Positions 41,364-50,180 of a stretch of DNA of 60,783 nucleotides are shown piece after piece. Position 1 is the stretch's first letter. The number at the start of each line of letters is the position of its first letter. The notes under the pieces are model-generated. The model saw nothing but the letters and a program-made list of their open reading frames with translations. It was not told where the DNA came from and made no database searches. The stretch covers positions 1-60,783 of the forward strand of contig JAFSET010000004.1 of the NCBI GenBank assembly GCA_017435615.1, read 5' to 3'. A program made the position numbers and the translations under genes. The DNA comes from Oscillospiraceae bacterium. Its GTDB lineage: Bacteria > Bacillota > Clostridia > Oscillospirales > Oscillospiraceae.

Positions 41364-41594
41364 ATGCATAACACCCCGGACAACAAATCCATACAGCAGG
41401 CAAAAAAGCTTGCAGAAAGTCCCGTGGGCCAGCAGCTTCTATCTGCCTTAAAGGCATCAGCCGGTCAGGAATTTGACGCGGCGCAAAAGCAGGTGCAAAA
41501 CGGGGATTTTGAGCAAGCGAAAATAGCTTTGTCCAAGCTTTTGAATACGCCGCAAATTCAAAAGCTCCTGAAGGAAATGGAGGCCGGCAAATGA
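41364..41594 (+). CDS. Three-gene cassette, protein 1: small helical protein
   Basis: 76 residues from ATG 41364 (AGGAGG, 9 nt spacing). All-helical and soluble: 'IQQAKKLAESPVGQQLLSALKAS', 'AAQKQVQNGDFEQAKIALSKLL', 'TPQIQKLLKEMEAGK' (each below 25 and given in fragments: AKKLAESPVGQQLL; QVQNGDFEQAKIALSK). Repeated short helices suggest a protein-interaction role. Its stop overlaps the next start (ATGA), so the three genes are translationally coupled. No function recognised; similar small-gene sets occur in other clostridia, as far as I recall. Confidence 0.72.
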   Translation: MHNTPDNKSIQQAKKLAESPVGQQLLSALKASAGQEFDAAQKQVQNGDFEQAKIALSKLLNTPQIQKLLKEMEAGK

Positions 41595-41929
41595 GCGAGC
41601 TTGAGCAAAAGCTGGCTGCTGTGATGAATGATCCTGCTATGATGCAGCAGGTGATGAGCCTGGCCCAAAGTCTGCAGGCCGGCCAATCCCAGGCAGATCA
41701 CCCCCAGGAGTCTTCCACGCAGAACGCCATGCCGTCATTGCCTGAATTCGATCCTTCGATGCTGCAAAAGCTTTCGGGCCTTGCACAGCGCAGCGGCATT
41801 GACAAAAACCAACGGGCCCTTTTACAGGCACTGCGGCCCTATCTGCACGGAAACCGGGTCAACCGGTTGGAAAAAGCTATGCAGGCCGCCAAAATGGCAG
41901 GCTTTGCCACATCCTTTTTAGGCAGGTGA
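41591..41929 (+). CDS. Three-gene cassette, protein 2: helical protein
   Basis: 112 residues. N-terminal helix 'MSELEQKLAAVMNDPAMMQQ', a Gln/Ser/Pro linker (~30-50), then 'LPEFDPSMLQKLSGLAQRSG' and 'NQRALLQALRPYLHGNRVNR' and 'LEKAMQAAKMAGFATSFLG'. The pattern (a short residue-count helix followed by an Arg-rich 'LLxALRPYLxxxRxxRLEKA' helix pair) looks conserved in function-unknown clostridial proteins. Overlaps neighbours by 4 nt on both sides. Confidence 0.72.
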   Translation: MSELEQKLAAVMNDPAMMQQVMSLAQSLQAGQSQADHPQESSTQNAMPSLPEFDPSMLQKLSGLAQRSGIDKNQRALLQALRPYLHGNRVNRLEKAMQAAKMAGFATSFLGR

Positions 41930-42252
41930 ACCGATTGTATAACCGATATATTCCCCGTCCGGACGGATCTTATTCCCGGTGCCGAATTCCGGAGCCACAT
42001 CCCCCACGGCAAAACCGGCGGCCCGCACCGCCGCCACCGCCGCCTCCGCCCCAGGAGCCCCAGTACTGCCCAAAGGACCATACCAATGCAAGCCGGGAAG
42101 CAAACCCCTTTGGCTTTCTTCGGCAGCTTTTGGGCAAGGATTTCGACACCGGCGATATCTTAGTGATCTTGCTGCTGCTTTTGATGGCCGGCGACAGCGA
42201 AGAAGAGCGCAACAACGCCCTTTTAACCATTGCGCTGTATTTTATGATGTGA
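41926..42252 (+). CDS. Three-gene cassette, protein 3: Pro-rich protein with C-terminal hydrophobic helix
   Basis: 108 residues from a GTG overlapping the previous stop. Three parts: a basic-aromatic N-terminus 'NRLYNRYIPRPDGSYSR', a polyproline tract (eight prolines near residue 37), and a C-terminal module 'FGFLRQLLGKDFDTGDILVI' plus 'LLLLLMAGDSEEERNNALLT' ending 'IALYFMM'. The end forms two hydrophobic segments split by an acidic GDSEEE turn, i.e. a membrane hairpin or self-assembling peptide. No family known to me. Confidence 0.7.
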   Translation: MNRLYNRYIPRPDGSYSRCRIPEPHPPRQNRRPAPPPPPPPPQEPQYCPKDHTNASREANPFGFLRQLLGKDFDTGDILVILLLLLMAGDSEEERNNALLTIALYFMM

Positions 42253-42255
42253 AAT

Positions 42256-42284
42256 GGGCTGTCTCGAAATGAACGAGACAGCCC
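42256..42284 (+). terminator. Hairpin after the three-gene cassette
   Basis: Perfect 11-bp stem GGGCTGTCTCG (42256-42266) with CGAGACAGCCC (42274-42284), starting 4 nt after the last stop. The U-run is missing (CCAAAT follows), so terminator strength is uncertain. Confidence 0.55.
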
Positions 42285-42312
42285 CCAAATGAGGAACTAT
42301 AAAAAGCTAACT

Positions 42313-42391
42313 GTAGGGAACGGCCTATGTGCCGTCCCGTATTTCGTGTTTCGAGGATGATGATAGGGAATGACACACAGGTCATTCCCTA
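42313..42391. repeat. Two tandem palindromic GTAGGGAA repeats
   Basis: Two imperfect hairpin units, 42313-42341 (TAGGGAACGGC..GCCGTCCCGTA) and about 42365-42392 (TAGGGAATGAC..GTCATTCCCTA), share the same outer sequence but have compensating changes in the stem. Related TAGGG/CCCTA fragments occur near 12661 and 12770. REP-like intergenic repeats. Confidence 0.6.
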
Positions 42392-42400
42392 CATTTTGCT

Positions 42401-43414
42401 TTATCGAGGGACAAAGCCGACTTTTTTATAAACCTTGCGCAGGGTCTTTTCTGCCACGTAGCCAGCCTTTTCCGCGCCGGCACGGTAAACGCCTTCCAGG
42501 TAAGCCTTGTCCTTAACGATGCGGCTGGCCTCCTCACGGATGGGCCGGAGCATCTCCACCACAGCTTCGCCAACCTTGGGCTTAAACGCGCCATAGCCCT
42601 GACCTGCAAACTCCTGCTCGATTTCGTCATAGGTCTTTCCGGTGCAGGCGGAGTAAATGGTCATCAAATTGGCAACACCGGGCTTATTTTCCTTATCGTA
42701 GCGGATACAGTTTTCCGTGTCGGAGTCGGTGATGGCCCGTTTGAACTGCTTCATGATCACCTCAGGGGGATCCATGACCAACACCCGTCCGGTGTCCTCA
42801 TTTTCCGACTTGGACATTTTCGCGGTGGGGTTTGTCAGGCTCATGATCCGGGCACCGACCTTTGGTACATAAGGCTCCGGGATCTTGAACACATCGCCGT
42901 AAATGCCGTTGAAACGGCGTGCAATGGTATGACACAGCTCCACGTGCTGCTTCTGATCCTCGCCTACCGGCACCAGATCCGGCTGATACAGCAAAATATC
43001 ACCGGCCATCAGGCTGGGATAGGTAAACAGACCGCCGTTGATATTGTCCGCGTTTTTAGCGGACTTGTCCTTAAACTGAGTCATACGGCTCAGCTCACCA
43101 AACATGGAGTAGCACTGCAGCACCCAGCCAAGCTCCGCGTGCTGGCGGACATGGCTTTGAATAAACAAAGTATTCTTTTCCGGGTCCAGGCCGCAGGCAA
43201 TGTACTGGGCAAGCTGCTCCAAGGTCCTGCGCCGCAGGTCAGCCGGATTTTGGCGGACAGTAATGGCGTGCAGGTCTGCCATAAAATAGAAGCAGTCATA
43301 CTCCTGCGCACGCTCCGCCCAATTCTTGATGGCACCCAAATAGGAGCCCAAAGTCAGGTCACCGGAAGGCTTGATGCCCGATAACATTCTTTTCTTTTGT
43401 ACCAGTTCTTCCAT
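42401..43414 (-). CDS. trpS: Tryptophanyl-tRNA synthetase
   Basis: Charges tRNA-Trp. 337 residues. HIGH-type motif 'GIKPSGDLTLGSYLGAIKNW' (TLGS in place of the usual TLGN), 'YFMADLHAITVRQNP', 'LLYQPDLVPVGEDQKQHVEL', and KMSKS in 'NPTAKMSKSENEDTGR'. Normal length. No T-box-like leader is seen in the short upstream region; a conventional promoter is present. Confidence 0.97.
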   Translation of the reverse strand: MEELVQKKRMLSGIKPSGDLTLGSYLGAIKNWAERAQEYDCFYFMADLHAITVRQNPADLRRRTLEQLAQYIACGLDPEKNTLFIQSHVRQHAELGWVLQCYSMFGELSRMTQFKDKSAKNADNINGGLFTYPSLMAGDILLYQPDLVPVGEDQKQHVELCHTIARRFNGIYGDVFKIPEPYVPKVGARIMSLTNPTAKMSKSENEDTGRVLVMDPPEVIMKQFKRAITDSDTENCIRYDKENKPGVANLMTIYSACTGKTYDEIEQEFAGQGYGAFKPKVGEAVVEMLRPIREEASRIVKDKAYLEGVYRAGAEKAGYVAEKTLRKVYKKVGFVPR

Positions 43415-43448
43415 AGTATTTCCTCTTTTCTGTTTTCACTTACGAAGC

Positions 43449-43477
43449 ATTTTATCACACGCGTGAGAAAAACGCAA
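43449..43477 (-). promoter_or_regulatory. Promoter of trpS
   Basis: TTGCGT (43472-43477), 17 nt, TAAAAT (43449-43454) on the minus strand. Confidence 0.65.
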
Positions 43478-43484
43478 CGGGAAA

Positions 43485-43514
43485 TTGACTTTCCGCCACA
43501 AGATATGCTATACT
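43485..43514 (+). promoter_or_regulatory. Promoter of gltX
   Basis: TTGACT (43485-43490), 18 nt, TATACT (43509-43514), 33 nt upstream of the gltX ATG; nearly back-to-back with the trpS promoter. Confidence 0.75.
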
Positions 43515-43546
43515 ATGCAAAAAACAAACAGAACGAGGTAGATATT

Positions 43547-45190
43547 ATGGATTATCAGGCATTAGCCAATCTTCTTTTTCCCAATGTTACCGAAACACCG
43601 GAGGCTGTGGAGGCCCGGTTCCCCAGCCGCAATGCTCCTGAGGGTGCCGTGATCACCCGTATGGCCCCCTCCCCCACCGGCTTTGTCCATTTGGGCAATT
43701 TGGTGCAGGGCCTGACCTCTGAGCGGATGGCGCACCAAAGCGGCGGCGTGCTTTTTTTGCGTATAGAGGACACCGACGCCAAGCGTGAGGTCGCCGGTGC
43801 CGTGGAGGTGCTGATCAATACTTTGAAGCACTACGGCATTGCCTTCGACGAGGGTGCTACCGTAGACGGCGATATGGGCGCATACGGCCCCTACCGTCAG
43901 CGTCAGCGTGCCGCCATCTACCATGTCTTTGCCAAAAAGCTGGTGTCCGAAGGCCACGCCTATCCCTGCTTCTGCACAGAAGAAGAGCTTTCCGCTATGC
44001 GTGAAAAGCAGGAGGCCAATAAGGAGACCACCGGCTACTACGGCAGCTACGCTATCTGGCGTGACCGTTCCCTGGAGGATGTGAAAGCCCAGCTTGAGAA
44101 GGGTATGCCCTGGGTGCTGCGGTTCCGTTCCACCGGCTCTATCGAAAATCAGTTTAAGTTCGACGATCTGGTCAAGGGCCAGCTTACCATCACAGAAAAC
44201 AATGTGGACCACGTGCTTTTGAAGTCCGACGGCATCCCCACCTACCACTTTGCTCACGCCGTCGACGATCACCTGATGCACACCACCCACGTTGTCCGTG
44301 GTGACGAATGGCTGCCCAGCCTGCCCTTCCATATCCAACTGTTTAAGACTTTGGGCTTTAAGCTGCCCAAGTATGTCCACATTGGACCGCTGATGAAAAT
44401 GGACGGAAACTCCAAGCGCAAGCTGTCCAAGCGGAAGGACCCGGAGCTGGCACTGACCTTTTACAAGGCTGAAGGCTTCCCGGTGGAGGCTGTTTATGAG
44501 TACCTGATGACGCTGCTCAACTCCAATTACGAGGACTGGCGCAGAGCCAATCCCACTGCCCCCTCCGACAGCTTCAAATTCAGCCCCAAAAAACTCAATC
44601 CTGCCGGCAACCTGTTTGACTACGCCAAGCTGACGGATGTGAGCAAAAACGAAATCGCAAAAATGGATGCCGAAAAGGCCTACAGTCTGCTGACAGAATG
44701 GGCCGCGGAATTTGATCCGGATTTTGCCCAAAAGCTTACTGCTGACAAAGACTACGCCGTTTCCATTTTGGCCATTGGCCGGGGCGGTAAAAAGCCGAGA
44801 AAGGACCTGGCTACCTGGAAAGAAGCCAAGCCTTATATGGGCTTCTTCTATGATGCTTACCTGGAAACGCCGGTGTTTGATCCTAAGTTCTCCGCCCAGA
44901 CCGTTTGCTCTGTGCTCACCAAATTCCTGGACCGGTACGACCCGGCAGACGACAGTGCGCAGTGGTTTGACAAAGTCAAAGCCATCACACAGGAGATCGG
45001 CTTCACCACAGACATGAAGGCCTACAAGGCCGATCCTGCCGCGTACCCCGGCACCGTTGCGGATGTATCCACCTTTATCCGCCAGGCCGTCACCGGCAAG
45101 ACCAATTCTCCCGATCTGTACACTGTGATGCAGATCCTTGGTGCTGAACGCTCCAGGGCCCGTATTCAGGCAGTGATCGACCAGCTCTAA
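43547..45190 (+). CDS. gltX: Glutamyl-tRNA synthetase
   Basis: 547 residues from ATG 43547 (GAGGT upstream; the longer open frame spans the promoter). HIGH motif in 'MAPSPTGFVHLGNLVQGL', 'LFLRIEDTDAKREVAGA', 'YPCFCTEEELSAMREKQE', and KMSKS-type 'NSKRKLSKRKDPELAL'. The extra ~60 residues over typical GltX fit a clostridial long form. Followed after 52 nt by trkA. Confidence 0.95.
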   Translation: MDYQALANLLFPNVTETPEAVEARFPSRNAPEGAVITRMAPSPTGFVHLGNLVQGLTSERMAHQSGGVLFLRIEDTDAKREVAGAVEVLINTLKHYGIAFDEGATVDGDMGAYGPYRQRQRAAIYHVFAKKLVSEGHAYPCFCTEEELSAMREKQEANKETTGYYGSYAIWRDRSLEDVKAQLEKGMPWVLRFRSTGSIENQFKFDDLVKGQLTITENNVDHVLLKSDGIPTYHFAHAVDDHLMHTTHVVRGDEWLPSLPFHIQLFKTLGFKLPKYVHIGPLMKMDGNSKRKLSKRKDPELALTFYKAEGFPVEAVYEYLMTLLNSNYEDWRRANPTAPSDSFKFSPKKLNPAGNLFDYAKLTDVSKNEIAKMDAEKAYSLLTEWAAEFDPDFAQKLTADKDYAVSILAIGRGGKKPRKDLATWKEAKPYMGFFYDAYLETPVFDPKFSAQTVCSVLTKFLDRYDPADDSAQWFDKVKAITQEIGFTTDMKAYKADPAAYPGTVADVSTFIRQAVTGKTNSPDLYTVMQILGAERSRARIQAVIDQL

Positions 45191-45242
45191 TTTGAAAGCT
45201 GAGGGGCTTCAGCCAATATACCCCCTCAGCCTTGGAGGCTCT

Positions 45243-46601
45243 ATGAATATTATCATTGCAGGCGGCGGCAAGCTGGGACTGACACTGGTCCGCCAGCTTT
45301 CCGCCGAAGGACACGATCTGACTGTTATCGACCACAACAGCAGCGTTTTGGAATCCACGGTGGAGCGGTTCGACACCATGGTTACCCCGGGCAACTGCGC
45401 CTCTATGGAGGTGCTGCTGCGGGCCGGCATCCGGGAGGCAGACCTGCTGATCGCCGCCACAGCCCAGGACGAAGTCAATCTTTTGTGCTGTATGACCGCC
45501 CACGGCTTAAATCCCCAATTGCATACCATTGCCCGCATCCGCACCCCGGAGTACACCCAGCAGATCATGACCATGCGGGATGTATTTCCCCTTTCCATGA
45601 CCGTCAATCCGGAAAAGCAGGCAGCGATGGAGATCGAACGGCTTTTGAAATTCCCCGGCTTCTTGCGGCGTGAAGCTTTCGCCAAGGGCCGCGCGGAAAT
45701 CGTAGAGCTGCGCATCGACAGTGCCAGCAAGCTTCGGGATCTGCCCCTGAGTGATTTAGGCACCGTGGTCAAGTGCCGGGTGCTGGTGTGCGCAGTGCTC
45801 CGCTCCGGAAACGCCATTGCCCCCAGCGGCAACTTTATCCTGAAGGAGGGTGACCGGGTTTTCGTGACCGCGCCCACCGCTAATCTTGCCATCCTGCTGA
45901 AAAGCTTGGGTATCGTCACCAGAAAAGTCCGCAATGTGCTTTTGTGCGGCGGCGGTATGGTCAGCTATTATTTATCCTCCCTTTTGGAGGACGATCAGAT
46001 GTCTGTTCGCATTTTGGAAAAGGACCACGACCGCTGTGTGACCCTGGCCGGACTCCTTGCCCAGGCCACTGTGATCCACGGTGACTGCAGCGCCCAGGCT
46101 ACCCTGGACGATCAGGGACTGGAAAATATGGATGCTGTGGTGACCCTGACAGGTCTGGACGAGACCAATATGGTGGTATCCCTGTATGCCGGCAGCCGTC
46201 AGGTGCCGCAGATCATCACCAAGCTCAGCCGCAGCGAAAACAACGCTTTGGCCGACACCATGGCCCTGGGCAGTACCATCTCCCCTATGGAGCTGTGCTG
46301 CAACAACATCGTGCGTTACGTCCGGGCCATGCAAAACCAAACCGGCGCGGCTATTTCTGTCCACACCATTGCTGACGGACAGGTAGAGGCTGTGGAATTT
46401 TTGGTAGACGAGACCACTCGCTTCTGTGAAACTCCCCTGCGGCAGATCAAGCTCAAACCCAATGTGCTGATTTCCAGCATTACCCACGGAGCCGACACCC
46501 AGGTCCCCAACGGCAATTCCGTTTTTGTCCCCGGTGACACCGTGGTAGTGGTCACCAGCGGTCGGGGCGTGCTCCACCGCATCAACGATATTTTTGCCTG
46601 A
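45243..46601 (+). CDS. trkA: Trk potassium uptake regulatory protein TrkA
   Basis: Peripheral NAD-binding gating subunit of the Trk K+ system. 452 residues made of two RCK halves: 'MNIIIAGGGKLGLTLVRQL' (Rossmann GxGxxG variant) with TrkA-C 'KLRDLPLSDLGTVVKCRVLV', then 'VLLCGGGMVSYYLSSLLED' and a second TrkA-C ending at 452. ATG 45243 follows TTGGAGG. trkH follows 8 nt later. Confidence 0.95.
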   Translation: MNIIIAGGGKLGLTLVRQLSAEGHDLTVIDHNSSVLESTVERFDTMVTPGNCASMEVLLRAGIREADLLIAATAQDEVNLLCCMTAHGLNPQLHTIARIRTPEYTQQIMTMRDVFPLSMTVNPEKQAAMEIERLLKFPGFLRREAFAKGRAEIVELRIDSASKLRDLPLSDLGTVVKCRVLVCAVLRSGNAIAPSGNFILKEGDRVFVTAPTANLAILLKSLGIVTRKVRNVLLCGGGMVSYYLSSLLEDDQMSVRILEKDHDRCVTLAGLLAQATVIHGDCSAQATLDDQGLENMDAVVTLTGLDETNMVVSLYAGSRQVPQIITKLSRSENNALADTMALGSTISPMELCCNNIVRYVRAMQNQTGAAISVHTIADGQVEAVEFLVDETTRFCETPLRQIKLKPNVLISSITHGADTQVPNGNSVFVPGDTVVVVTSGRGVLHRINDIFA

Positions 46602-46609
46602 GGTCCTGT

Positions 46610-48064
46610 ATGAACTATAAGATGATGGGGCGTTTCATCGCCCAACTGATAAGCATTGAGGGCGTATTTTTGCTGCCCGCGCTGTGTATCAGCCTGTTTT
46701 ACGGTGAGCATAGCGCTGTGCGCGGCTTTGCCCTGACGGTGGCCATCATTCTGGCTGTCAGTGCCTTGCTGTACACCCTGTGCCGCCGTGCCGGACGGTT
46801 GTTCGGCGCCCGGGAGGGCCTGGTATGCGTGGGTCTGAGCTGGATCATTTTAAGTCTGCTGGGCGCTCTGCCCTTTTTCCTGTCCGGGCATATCCCCAAC
46901 TACATTGATGCCCTGTTTGAAACCGTTTCCGGCTTTACCACCACCGGCGCGTCCATTTTGTCCGATGTAGAAAGCCTGCCCAGAGGTCTTTTATACTGGC
47001 GCAGCTTCACCCACTGGGTCGGCGGTATGGGCGTTTTGGTGTTCCTGCTGGCCATCTCCACCGGCGGTGAGCAGGGCAAAGGCTTTACCATGCATCTGAT
47101 GCGCGCGGAAAGCCCCGGCCCGGATGTGGGCAAGCTGGTGCCGAAAATGAAGCAGACGGCCACCATTCTCTACGGCATTTACATCGTCCTTACGATCGTA
47201 AATATTGTGCTTCTGCTGCTGGGCGGTATGAATTGGCTGGATGCGCTGTGCACCGCCTTTGGTACCGCCGGTACCGGCGGCTTCGGTGTTCGGAACGACT
47301 CCATTGCCAGCTTCAGCCCCTACATTCAAAATGTCACCACTGTGTTTATGCTGCTGTTCGGCGTAAACTTCAGCTGCTACTACCTGCTGCTTTTGCGGCA
47401 ATTTCGAGGGGTGTTCCGGGACGAGGAGCTGCGGACCTATGTTGGGATCGTCATTGCCGCTATTGTGCTGATCAGCCTGAACACCTTCAGCATCTACGGC
47501 AATTTGGCCGATACCGTCCGCCACGCCGCCTTCAAGGTAGGCTCCATTATGACCACCACCGGCTCTACCACCACCGATTACGAACTGTGGCCTGCCTTCT
47601 CCAAGGGCATCCTTCTGACCCTGATGGTGATCGGTGCCTGCGCCGGCTCTACCGGCGGCGGCATCAAGGTGGCCCGTGTGCTGCTGCTGCTGAAAAGCCT
47701 GCGCCGGAACATCCGCCAGATCATGAACCCCAAAAAGGTGATGGTGGTGCGCAACAACGGCCGGCCAGTGGACGAAAAGGTCCTGGACAATACCAACGCC
47801 TATTTGGCGGCCTATGTGGTCATTGTCATCGTCTGCTACCTGCTGATCTCCCTGGACGGCTTTTCCATTGGCACCAACCTTTCCGCCGTGTTGGCCTGCT
47901 TCAACAACATCGGCCCCGGCATGGAAACAGTCGGTCCTATGTTCAACTATGGCTGCTACAGTGATTTTTCCACTGTGGTATTATCGCTTGCCATGCTGGC
48001 AGGCCGCCTGGAGATCTTCCCCATTTTGGTTCTTTCATCCCGAAGTGCCTGGAAAGGCCGCTAA
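46610..48064 (+). CDS. trkH: Trk potassium uptake channel protein TrkH
   Basis: Membrane pore of Trk K+ uptake. 484 residues with four M1-P-M2 repeats; the pore-loop selectivity signatures are visible: 'VSGFTTTGAS', 'TAFGTAGTGGFGVRND', 'VGSIMTTTGSTTTDY', and 'CFNNIGPGMETVGP'. A membrane glycine zipper 'GACAGSTGGGIKVARVL' follows. Works with TrkA encoded just upstream. Confidence 0.96.
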   Translation: MNYKMMGRFIAQLISIEGVFLLPALCISLFYGEHSAVRGFALTVAIILAVSALLYTLCRRAGRLFGAREGLVCVGLSWIILSLLGALPFFLSGHIPNYIDALFETVSGFTTTGASILSDVESLPRGLLYWRSFTHWVGGMGVLVFLLAISTGGEQGKGFTMHLMRAESPGPDVGKLVPKMKQTATILYGIYIVLTIVNIVLLLLGGMNWLDALCTAFGTAGTGGFGVRNDSIASFSPYIQNVTTVFMLLFGVNFSCYYLLLLRQFRGVFRDEELRTYVGIVIAAIVLISLNTFSIYGNLADTVRHAAFKVGSIMTTTGSTTTDYELWPAFSKGILLTLMVIGACAGSTGGGIKVARVLLLLKSLRRNIRQIMNPKKVMVVRNNGRPVDEKVLDNTNAYLAAYVVIVIVCYLLISLDGFSIGTNLSAVLACFNNIGPGMETVGPMFNYGCYSDFSTVVLSLAMLAGRLEIFPILVLSSRSAWKGR

Positions 48065-48080
48065 CCTTTGCATATAAAAA

Positions 48081-48120
48081 GGGCGTTGCAAATGGCTTGC
48101 AACGCCCCTGTTTTTTATTT
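48081..48120. terminator. Bidirectional terminator between trkH and htpG
   Basis: Perfect 11-bp stem GGGCGTTGCAA (48081-48091) / TTGCAACGCCC (48097-48107), with TTTTTTATTT on the plus side and TTTTTATA on the minus side. Confidence 0.92.
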
Positions 48121-50004
48121 CATCAGTTTACAAACCAGCTCTGTGTAAGCAGCCGGATCCTCCAAGGGCAGGTCCGCCAAAAGCTGGGCCTGAGCGCACA
48201 AAAGTGCCGCATAATCCTTTGCTGTTTCCGGATCCTGGGCCATTTTGATCTCCAGGGCCTGCACCGCGGGATGCTGGGGATTTAACTCCAGGATCCGCTC
48301 CGTGGGGAAGTTAAACTCCGGATTCATCCGCTTCATATACTTCTCCATTTCAAAGCTCATGCCGGTACCCGGCACCATGCACACCGGTGCATCTCCCAAA
48401 TTGGCAGACAGCCGCACCTGGCTGACCTTCTGATCCAGGCTGTCCTTCACAAAGGTCAGCAAGCTTTGCTTCTGCTCTGTCTGCTGCTTGAGCTGCTCCT
48501 TCTCCTCCTCGGACTGCAGTCCCAGGTCTTCGGTAGCCGCATTGCAGAAGGACTTCTCACTATAGGTCATCAGGGTCTGGGGAATGAACTCGTCTACCTC
48601 CTCGGTAAACAGCAGCACATCGTAGCCCTTATCCGCCAACAGCTTTACCTGGGGCAATTTGGACAGACGCTCCGGGCTTTCGCCGGAAACATAATAGATC
48701 TTCTCCTGGCCTTCTGCCATGGCTTCTACATACTGCTTCAATGTGATCAGCTTCTGCTGTGCATTGCTGTAGAACAGCAAAAGATCCTGGGTAGCCTCCT
48801 TATGGGCGCCGTACTGGGCCACTGTACCGTACTTAAGCTGACGGCCAAAGGCGGCAAACACTTGCTCGTAAGCATCCCGGTCATTTTCCTGCATGGAAAG
48901 CAGCTCGAACTTGATCTTCTTTTCAATACCCTTGGCGATCACCTTGAGCTGGCGGTCATGCTGCAGCAGCTCCCGGCTGATATTCAGGGACAGATCCTGG
49001 CTGTCCACCACGCCCCGGACAAAGCTGAAATGCTCCGGCAGCAGGTCCTTGCAGGACTCCATGATCATCACGCCGGAGGAATAAAGCTGCAGACCGGCCT
49101 CAAAATCCTTGCTGTAGTAATCAAAAGGAGCCTTGGAGGGGATATACAGCAAGGTCTTAAAGGAAACGCTGCCCTCAGCATTGAAGCTGATCACCTTGGC
49201 AGGCTTATTGTAATCAAAGAACTTTTCCCGGTAGAAGCTGTTGTATTCCTCTTCCGTCACATCCTTTTTATTCCGCTGCCAAATGGGCACCATGGAATTC
49301 AGGGTATCCATCTCGGTGTAGCTTTCATATTCCGGCTTATCCTCCGGGCTGTCCTCCTTCAGGCGGGACTTGCTGACTTCCATGCAAATGGGATAGCGGA
49401 TATAGTCGGAGTACTTCTTCACCAAAGACCGGATCTCATACTCCTGCAGGAACCGGGTGTACTTTTCGTCCTCCGTGTCCTTTTTCAGGGTCATGATCAC
49501 ATCCGTGCCGGGATACTCACGCTCTGCCTCGGTGATGGTATAACCGTCTGCGCCGTCGGATACCCACTTCCAGGCGGTATCCTGACCGTACTTTTTGGAG
49601 ATCACAGTCACGGAGTCTGCCACCATAAACGCAGCGTAGAAGCCAACACCAAACTGACCGATAATATCGATATCCTCAGTTTCCTCCATCTCCTGCTTGA
49701 AGCCCAAAGAGCCGGACTTGCAGATGGTGCCCAGATTTTCTTCCAGCTCCTCCTTGGTCATACCGATGCCCCGGTCGGAAACCGTCAGGATGCCTGCATC
49801 CTCTGCGCGGGTAATGGTGATCTTCAGCTCACTGCGGTCGATGGCGATCTTATCATCAGTCAGGGCAGTATAAGCCAGCTTGTCCATTGCGTCGCTGGCA
49901 TTGGAGATGATCTCCCGGAGGAAGATCTCCTTATGGGTGTAAATCGAATTGATCATCAGGTCCAGAAGTCTTTTCGACTCGGCCTTAAACTGTTTTTTTG
50001 CCAT
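48115..50004 (-). CDS. htpG: Molecular chaperone HtpG (Hsp90)
   Basis: Bacterial Hsp90. 629 residues: GHKL ATPase ('LREIISNASDAMDKLAYTAL', 'LTVSDRGIGMTKEELEENLG', 'DIIGQFGVGFYAAFMVAD'), middle domain ('KAPFDYYSKDFEAGLQLYSSGV', 'HFSFVRGVVDSQDLSLNISRELLQ' in parts 'GVVDSQDLSLNISREL'), and dimerisation domain. Start ATG 50004 with AGGAG. Preceded by a perfect CIRCE element, so under HrcA control. Confidence 0.97.
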   Translation of the reverse strand: MAKKQFKAESKRLLDLMINSIYTHKEIFLREIISNASDAMDKLAYTALTDDKIAIDRSELKITITRAEDAGILTVSDRGIGMTKEELEENLGTICKSGSLGFKQEMEETEDIDIIGQFGVGFYAAFMVADSVTVISKKYGQDTAWKWVSDGADGYTITEAEREYPGTDVIMTLKKDTEDEKYTRFLQEYEIRSLVKKYSDYIRYPICMEVSKSRLKEDSPEDKPEYESYTEMDTLNSMVPIWQRNKKDVTEEEYNSFYREKFFDYNKPAKVISFNAEGSVSFKTLLYIPSKAPFDYYSKDFEAGLQLYSSGVMIMESCKDLLPEHFSFVRGVVDSQDLSLNISRELLQHDRQLKVIAKGIEKKIKFELLSMQENDRDAYEQVFAAFGRQLKYGTVAQYGAHKEATQDLLLFYSNAQQKLITLKQYVEAMAEGQEKIYYVSGESPERLSKLPQVKLLADKGYDVLLFTEEVDEFIPQTLMTYSEKSFCNAATEDLGLQSEEEKEQLKQQTEQKQSLLTFVKDSLDQKVSQVRLSANLGDAPVCMVPGTGMSFEMEKYMKRMNPEFNFPTERILELNPQHPAVQALEIKMAQDPETAKDYAALLCAQAQLLADLPLEDPAAYTELVCKLMK

Positions 50005-50022
50005 ATTTTTTGCTCCTTTGCT

Positions 50023-50049
50023 TTAGCACTCTTTTTGTCTGAGTGCTAA
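50023..50049 (-). promoter_or_regulatory. CIRCE operator (HrcA binding site) of htpG
   Basis: Perfect consensus TTAGCACTC-N9-GAGTGCTAA (50023-50031, 50041-50049), between the -10 element and the htpG ribosome binding site, the standard CIRCE position. Confidence 0.95.
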
Positions 50050-50050
50050 A

Positions 50051-50078
50051 ATTATAGCACACTCTGAAAAAAAAGCAA
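50051..50078 (-). promoter_or_regulatory. Promoter of htpG
   Basis: TTGCTT (50073-50078), 16 nt, TATAAT (50051-50056) on the minus strand, abutting CIRCE. Confidence 0.85.
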
Positions 50079-50180
50079 GTCCCTTTAAAAAAGTTCTTTA
50101 AATATTTACAATTATGTGCTAAGATTATAATGAATGATTATGTGCCTGAATACAGGTCGAATAAAATGAGGTAATAAAAA

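Noticed and set aside
48466-50049. A 527-codon plus-strand frame opposite htpG.
   Set aside because: Antisense shadow; it would also run through the CIRCE operator and the htpG promoter.
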